Program-made: the position numbers and the translations under genes
Notes under the pieces: model-generated
The model's input: only the letters and a program-made list of their open reading frames with translations
What the model was told of the DNA's origin: nothing
Databases searched by the model: none
Shown here: one piece after another, positions 32,764-36,864 of the stretch
Layout: each line of letters begins with the position of its first letter
Position numbering within the stretch: position 1 is the first letter of the stretch
Source: Parachlamydiaceae bacterium
GTDB taxonomy: Bacteria > Chlamydiota > Chlamydiia > Chlamydiales > Parachlamydiaceae
Assembly (NCBI GenBank): GCA_013813265.1
Contig: JACCRY010000209.1
Span: 1-36,864, forward strand
Direction: 5' to 3'
DNA: 36,864 bases

Positions 32764-33555
32764 ATGTATCGATATCGTTGCATCTTTCTTATATGTTTCA
32801 TTTTTTCTTCGGGATTTTCTTTTGCAAACGAATCAGGAGAAATTTGTATTAGAAAAAAAATTGGTCATCGATTCTTAATCGGACCTGAAACCTATTATGC
32901 TTATCGACATCGAGAAGGTGGCACTAAACAGGATGGCTCGCTTTTTGGAGGCAGATGCGTTTACGAGTATCTTCGTCGCAACAAATTCTATTGGGCTGCT
33001 GAAGGTGCTCTTGCACAAGGAACTCTTACGGGGAAATCAGGAAATAGGGGTAAGTTAAAATCAACACTTTGCGATCGCAGCATCGAAACGCGCTTTGGGT
33101 ATACATTTAGGTATAAAAGGGCCTGTAAGCTCATTTTAACCCCATTTTTCGGAGTGGGATATCTGATTGAAGAAAATAATTTTAAGAATCCGTCCTCTTT
33201 ACATTTACACTTTAAAACGGCCTACAGATTTTTAACGGCTGGTTTTTTATCCAACCTTTCTATTGGGAAACATTTAACTGCAGGATTCAATATCAAAATT
33301 CGACATATGCTTGATCCTGAATGTAAAATTTCCAATGACCCAGAATTTGACACGATTTCACTTAAAATCGAAAACGATTCTTTGCAGTATCGCCTTGAGT
33401 TTCCAGTCACCTACCTTCACCATTATTGCTCTTTTGTCGCAACACCCTTTTATGAAAGACGCTGCTATGGAAGGCAGGCCGGCTACCCATTCGATTTTCT
33501 TAAAACGACACTTTTTAACTATGGACTTACACTGCAAGTCCTGTTTTCTCTTTAG
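32764..33555 (+). CDS. Outer-membrane beta-barrel-like protein
   Basis: 263 aa. Signal peptide (CIFLICFIFSSGFSFA, then NES). The mature part is rich in alternating strands with aromatic ends (FLIGPETYYAYRH, KFYWAAEGALAQG, ILTPFFGVGYLIE, FLTAGFLSNLSIGKHLTAG) and ends in LQVLFSL, close to a barrel C-terminal signature. No plug or ligand motif is seen. GGA precedes the ATG. Single gene, convergent with the Inc-like gene (2-bp gap). A porin-like or adhesin role is possible but not shown. Confidence 0.7.
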   Translation: MYRYRCIFLICFIFSSGFSFANESGEICIRKKIGHRFLIGPETYYAYRHREGGTKQDGSLFGGRCVYEYLRRNKFYWAAEGALAQGTLTGKSGNRGKLKSTLCDRSIETRFGYTFRYKRACKLILTPFFGVGYLIEENNFKNPSSLHLHFKTAYRFLTAGFLSNLSIGKHLTAGFNIKIRHMLDPECKISNDPEFDTISLKIENDSLQYRLEFPVTYLHHYCSFVATPFYERRCYGRQAGYPFDFLKTTLFNYGLTLQVLFSL

Positions 33556-33557
33556 TG

Positions 33558-34718
33558 CTACGCTGCAGGGGCAATTCTCATAGCATTTAAGAATTCCTTT
33601 TTCCTTGAATATTCATAGAAAGTAACATTAGCAGAAACAAAAGAGGAAATGCACGAGACTCCTATCATAGCTAAATTTAAGGGAGGATAGACAAGTCCGA
33701 AAGTTTTAAATATTCCAACAACTGTAGAACATATACTGCAAATTGATGTAAATATTGAGCATTTGTCAAAAAGGATTTTATCCTCCAAACGCAATTTTAT
33801 ATTTTTTACAATCATTTTGGACTTTTTAAGGTCAGTACCCTGCTTTTTCCCTTGTTTTAACACAAAAAGAAATTCTTCACTTTCAGAGATCTTAAAATGG
33901 GTTTTAATTACTTTAGAATTTTCAGAGATTTTTTTAGTGAGGGCTTTCAAAAAAGCCTTGTTCGCTAACAGTGTTATAGCCTCAATCTCTGGATCACTAC
34001 TCTGGTTTTTTTTTATATTTCTAACTCGTTCTCGCATATCCGTTAGGGAAAGAGCTTCTAAAGCAACAGATGAAGTTTGATTGTGTTGATCAAAGCTCTC
34101 CAAAAACTCTGAATATTTAGCAAATTTAAGCTCTTCCAACAATTGGGTGGTCGCGTCATGTTTACGCTTTTTTGAGACCAATGAAAAAAGGGAAAAAACG
34201 TCTGCAATATTCCCTAAAGGGCCGGTAAGGCTAGCTAGCATGTCCGGTGTATAGTCTCCCATAAATTTATAAATTGTTTTTGGAATTGAACAGGACTTTC
34301 CAATCAAATTTAGAGCGTCTAAGCAGGCATCAATAATTAGCTCATTATCTCTTCGCTCTAATGACTTTTTTAATCTTTTATATACTTTGTGAATTTTTTT
34401 GGGATATTTATATAAAAATATAAATTTGTAGACGATCGAAATATCTTTGATCTTTTTCGAAGATGCTGACATAACATCACTAGACACCTTACTCATGTCT
34501 CTAATTATCTCCGGTACTTGAGTGAGAGTCGAAAAAACAGGTTCAGCTAAAGTCTGAAAAGAGGTAAGACTTTTAAGTATAGATACATTAAATTTATAAA
34601 ATGGTGATTTATAAATCTCTAAACTAACGTCCCATATCCATACATCATTCAAAACATCGATTTTTTGACAGAAGGGGAATTCCCAGGATATACTTGCAGT
34701 AGAAAATGAAGTAGCCAT
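33558..34718 (-). CDS. Putative inclusion membrane (Inc-like) protein
   Basis: 386 aa from the ATG at 34718 (an upstream in-frame TTG would give 409). Most of the chain is helical and basic. Near the C-terminus (about residues 321-368) two hydrophobic stretches are separated by a short turn: SIFTSICSICSTVVGIFKTF, GLVYPP, LNLAMIGVSCISSFVSANV. A bilobed hydrophobic domain of this kind is the defining feature of chlamydial Inc proteins, which are type III secreted into the inclusion membrane. There is no signal peptide, as expected for Incs. Family membership is by architecture only, since Incs share little sequence. The ribosome binding site is weak, so the start is uncertain. Confidence 0.6.
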   Translation of the reverse strand: MATSFSTASISWEFPFCQKIDVLNDVWIWDVSLEIYKSPFYKFNVSILKSLTSFQTLAEPVFSTLTQVPEIIRDMSKVSSDVMSASSKKIKDISIVYKFIFLYKYPKKIHKVYKRLKKSLERRDNELIIDACLDALNLIGKSCSIPKTIYKFMGDYTPDMLASLTGPLGNIADVFSLFSLVSKKRKHDATTQLLEELKFAKYSEFLESFDQHNQTSSVALEALSLTDMRERVRNIKKNQSSDPEIEAITLLANKAFLKALTKKISENSKVIKTHFKISESEEFLFVLKQGKKQGTDLKKSKMIVKNIKLRLEDKILFDKCSIFTSICSICSTVVGIFKTFGLVYPPLNLAMIGVSCISSFVSANVTFYEYSRKKEFLNAMRIAPAA

Positions 34719-34969
34719 ATTTATAGACAATCCTGGGTGAAGGTTAAAATTCCACCCAGTATAAACATAACCATCTAAACAACACAACTGTAATTAAATC
34801 TATACATTATCAAGCTTAAAGCTTCTATTTTAAATAATCAACAGTCTGAACGGGGTAATGCTAGAACACCACTTAAGTCAACCCTCTATTCTTCAGGAAT
34901 AAAGAAGGATTGGATGCATAAAGAGTAGCACAAAAGCTTAGACACGAAAATTAATAAAAATGCTGTAAA

Positions 34970-35494
34970 CTATAAGAATCGTTCCATAAAAATGCGGCCT
35001 GCATAGATCCCATCGTCCTTGAGCCAATGAGTCTGCCGACCAAACTCCTGGAAACCAAAACGACGATAAAGACGAATTGCCGGATTCTCCGCATAAACTG
35101 TTAAATGAAGGAGCTCAATATTAAAATTCTCCTTTGCCATTTGCATCAAACTTGTCAATAATTGCGTTCCAACCCCTTTGCCACGGTATTGATCACCCAC
35201 TATAATTCCAAATTCCGTCTGATGTGCCAGCTTGCGATAAGGCTGTAAATAAAGAGTTGTAAGCCCACAAGGAACACCCTCATAAACTGCAGTTAAGCTG
35301 CACTTATAACGACAGAAACTAATCCAGCGCCCGACTGCATCTTCAACTTCAACCTCATCGTACATGGGAAACCATCGGGCGACACTTGGCTGTAAGAGCC
35401 ATTCTTTCAAATACTTAGCGTCAGTCATTTCGGTATAACGAATTTGGATGGGAAGCTTTTCTACGGACTTTTCGGGTTGCTCTTCTAATTCCAT
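34970..35494 (-). CDS. GNAT acetyltransferase (RimI/AAC(6')-like)
   Basis: 174 aa. Classical motif A EFGIIVGDQYRGKGVGTQLL (RGKGVG binds acetyl-CoA) and motif B HLTVYAENPAIRLYRRFGF are intact. It starts 2 bp after the prfB stop, with GAGGGG in the end of prfB as ribosome binding site, so the two are co-transcribed. From memory, Chlamydia also has a small acetyltransferase gene directly after prfB (CT458 after CT459), a useful sign of vertical inheritance. Acceptor unknown. Confidence 0.88.
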   Translation of the reverse strand: MELEEQPEKSVEKLPIQIRYTEMTDAKYLKEWLLQPSVARWFPMYDEVEVEDAVGRWISFCRYKCSLTAVYEGVPCGLTTLYLQPYRKLAHQTEFGIIVGDQYRGKGVGTQLLTSLMQMAKENFNIELLHLTVYAENPAIRLYRRFGFQEFGRQTHWLKDDGIYAGRIFMERFL

Positions 35495-35496
35495 AA

Positions 35497-36598
35497 CTAT
35501 TTCCCCTCGGATTCTTTTAAAAATGCATTCACAAATAAGTCTATTTCCCCATCCATTACAGCGGCTACATTGCCGCTCTCAACTCCTGTCCGCGTATCTT
35601 TAACAAGTGTATAAGGTTGAAAAACGTAATTGCGGATCTGGCTTCCCCAAGCAATCTCTCTTTTCTCTCCACTTAGGGCTTCAAGGCCTTTTTTACGATC
35701 TAAAACTTCTTGTTCGTATAACTTCGATTTCAGCATTTTCATGCAATATTCACGGTTTTGAATCTGGCTCCTTTGGCTCTGGGACGAAACCACAATTCCT
35801 GAAGGCAAGTGCGTAATCCGCACAGCGGAGTCAGTTTTATTGACATGCTGTCCACCAGCACCAGAGGCGCGATATGTATCTACACGGAGCTCCTCCGGGC
35901 GTACTTCAATTTTGATGTCGTCACTTATTTCAGGTGTAACATCGACAGAAGCAAAACTTGTATGTCTTTTTGCATTTGCATCAAAAGGCGAAATGCGTAC
36001 GAGTCGATGAACGCCCTTTTCAGATTTGGCATAGCCGTATGCAAATTCGCCTGTAAATTTTAGTGTTGTACTCTTAATTCCGGCTACATCCCCTTCGAGG
36101 ACATCGACAACTTCAAGACTCCACCCTCGTTTCATTGCCCAACGTTGATACATCCTTGTCAGCATCGACACCCAATCACAAGCTTCAGTACCGCCAGCTC
36201 CCGCGTTAATACTTAGGAAGCAATTACTGTCATCCAATTCACCAGATAGCATACGACGCACTTCAAGATCTGCAAGAATCTTATCAATTGCCTGAAGTTC
36301 CTGAAGCAATTCTCTAACCATTGCTTCATCATGACATTCTTCGGCTTCAGGCAACAGTTCTTTAACATCACCTAGACGGCGCTTTAGATCAATGTATGGA
36401 GCTGTCCAAGCCTTACAGCGATTGGATTCGGCTATAGCTTTCTGAGCCTTCGCGGTATCATCCCAAAAGGTGGCTGCTTCCATTAAAACTTCTAATTCTT
36501 TAACGCGTGCTTCCTTTGAAGCCAGGTCAAAGATACCTCGACATATGATCGAGACGATCTTCGAGATTTTGAATTCTTGTTTGAGTTTCGAGATTCAT
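35497..36598 (-). CDS. prfB: Peptide chain release factor 2, with +1 programmed frameshift
   Basis: Recognises UAA/UGA and triggers release of finished proteins. The first frame starts at 36598 and gives 23 codons (MNLETQTRIQNLEDRLDHMS, then RYL) before UGA at 36529-36527. A +1 shift at CTT-TGA-C continues with DLASKEARVKELEVLMEAAT to the stop at 35497, 366 residues in total, matching E. coli RF2 (365). The GGQ catalytic motif is present (GAGGQHVNKTDSAVRI), and the end is normal. The internal stimulatory sequence is only GTCGAGGTAT before CTTTGAC, weaker than the AGGGGG of E. coli. Autoregulation by RF2 level is expected. An annotation beginning at 36483 would miss the first 39 residues. Co-transcribed with the GNAT gene. 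Confidence 0.95.
36526..36532 (-). promoter_or_regulatory. RF2 +1 programmed frameshift site
   Basis: CTTTGAC on the minus strand: Leu codon CTT, stop TGA, then C, the conserved RF2 recoding site. Reading-frame arithmetic is exact on both sides (23 codons before the stop; 15 codons from GAC to the next ATG at 36483). Confidence 0.95.
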
Positions 36599-36677
36599 TT
36601 TTTACCTAATTCCTTGTGTTTAGTTTTACTTTAGCATTTACCTAATAAATAGTCAAAATGAGCGAGTAGAGTGGTTA

Positions 36678-36774
36678 GTGTTATGCGGTAATAACTATAT
36701 GCTATGGTGTACAGCCAGCATAACACAAATTCAACGCAAAGGCGTTAGAGTAGAGGCGGAGATTAATCCGCCTC
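36678..36774. other. Three consecutive hairpins upstream of prfB
   Basis: GTGTTATGC (36678-36686) pairs with GCATAACAC (36718-36726); AACGC-AAAG-GCGTT (36733-36746); and GAGGCGGA-GATTAA-TCCGCCTC (36753-36774). No T run follows on either strand, so they are not clear terminators. Could be part of a structured RNA running off the window. No tRNA, tmRNA, SRP RNA or RNase P landmark was found. Confidence 0.35.
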
Positions 36775-36864
36775 CCTCGTCGAACCGGTTACACTGATTT
36801 CCAGTTGACGGCTCACCGACAATCTTCGTACTTTAAGCATTCACTAGTTGATAAACTTCATCTC

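Noticed and set aside
36678-36774. Integron attC-like site
   Set aside because: GTTATGC/GCATAAC arms superficially resemble attC ends, but the order and consensus do not fit, and there is no integrase or cassette array.
36660-36864. tmRNA, RNase P RNA or SRP RNA
   Set aside because: None of the conserved landmarks (tRNA-like ends with tag ORF, GAGGAAAGTCC core, GGAAGG tetraloop region) were found on either strand.
1-36864. CRISPR arrays, rRNA genes or phage structural genes
   Set aside because: No regularly spaced direct repeats, rRNA landmarks or phage proteins were seen anywhere in the window.

Overview
The window looks like a piece of an AT-rich chromosome from an environmental (amoeba-associated) member of the Chlamydiota. 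The lineage clues are: prfB carrying a +1 programmed frameshift followed by a small acetyltransferase gene, an order I recall from Chlamydia; a TroA/YtgA-type metal ABC operon; a three-part Aas (MFS + PlsC + acyl-ACP synthetase); an Inc-like protein with a two-lobed hydrophobic domain; a decayed BTB/LRR gene of the ubiquitination-related kind expanded in Parachlamydia and Simkania relatives; and several large lineage-specific coiled-coil or helical proteins. This assignment is inference from gene content; no database search was possible.

Layout. 1-5.7 kb: a 1209-aa orphan protein on the minus strand, the remnant of a paralogous gene start at the window edge, a cluster of dispersed repeats, a SprT-like/DUF2786 protein and tRNA-Ser(GGA). 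5.8-9.2 kb: a metal-uptake operon (binding protein, ATPase, permease) running into a LuxR-type regulator. 9.25-10.1 kb: a GNAT protein, followed by a ~190 bp MITE-like inverted-repeat element. 10.7-15.25 kb: a signalling operon of a receiver-adenylate cyclase, a stand-alone receiver, a membrane histidine kinase and a CgeB-like glycosyltransferase, closed by a strong hairpin. 15.4-18.2 kb: a SIMPL-domain protein, a long inverted repeat, and a broken BTB-BACK-LRR gene. 18.35-21.9 kb: an 858-aa coiled-coil protein behind a consensus promoter, a small protein and a SnoaL-like protein. 22.0-23.9 kb: a Fic enzyme overlapping a second protein that looks like a degenerate Fic domain. 24.2-28.6 kb: aas, then a HEPN/MNT pair whose HEPN gene is frameshifted. 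29.0-30.5 kb: an indoleamine 2,3-dioxygenase and a small gene with an in-frame stop. 30.7-34.8 kb: a DUF3419 (BtaA-like) gene with a secreted partner, an outer-membrane barrel-like protein and the Inc-like candidate. 35.0-36.6 kb: GNAT and prfB.

The mix of conserved chromosomal genes (prfB, aas, metal uptake, tRNA) with host-interaction candidates (Fic pair, BTB/LRR remnant, Inc-like, coiled-coil protein), broken genes and at least three repeat families points to an accessory-rich, actively decaying part of the genome. The items I would follow first are the bacterial IDO, the Fic/pseudo-Fic operon, and the hairpin repeat family that sits at the broken end of the BTB gene.
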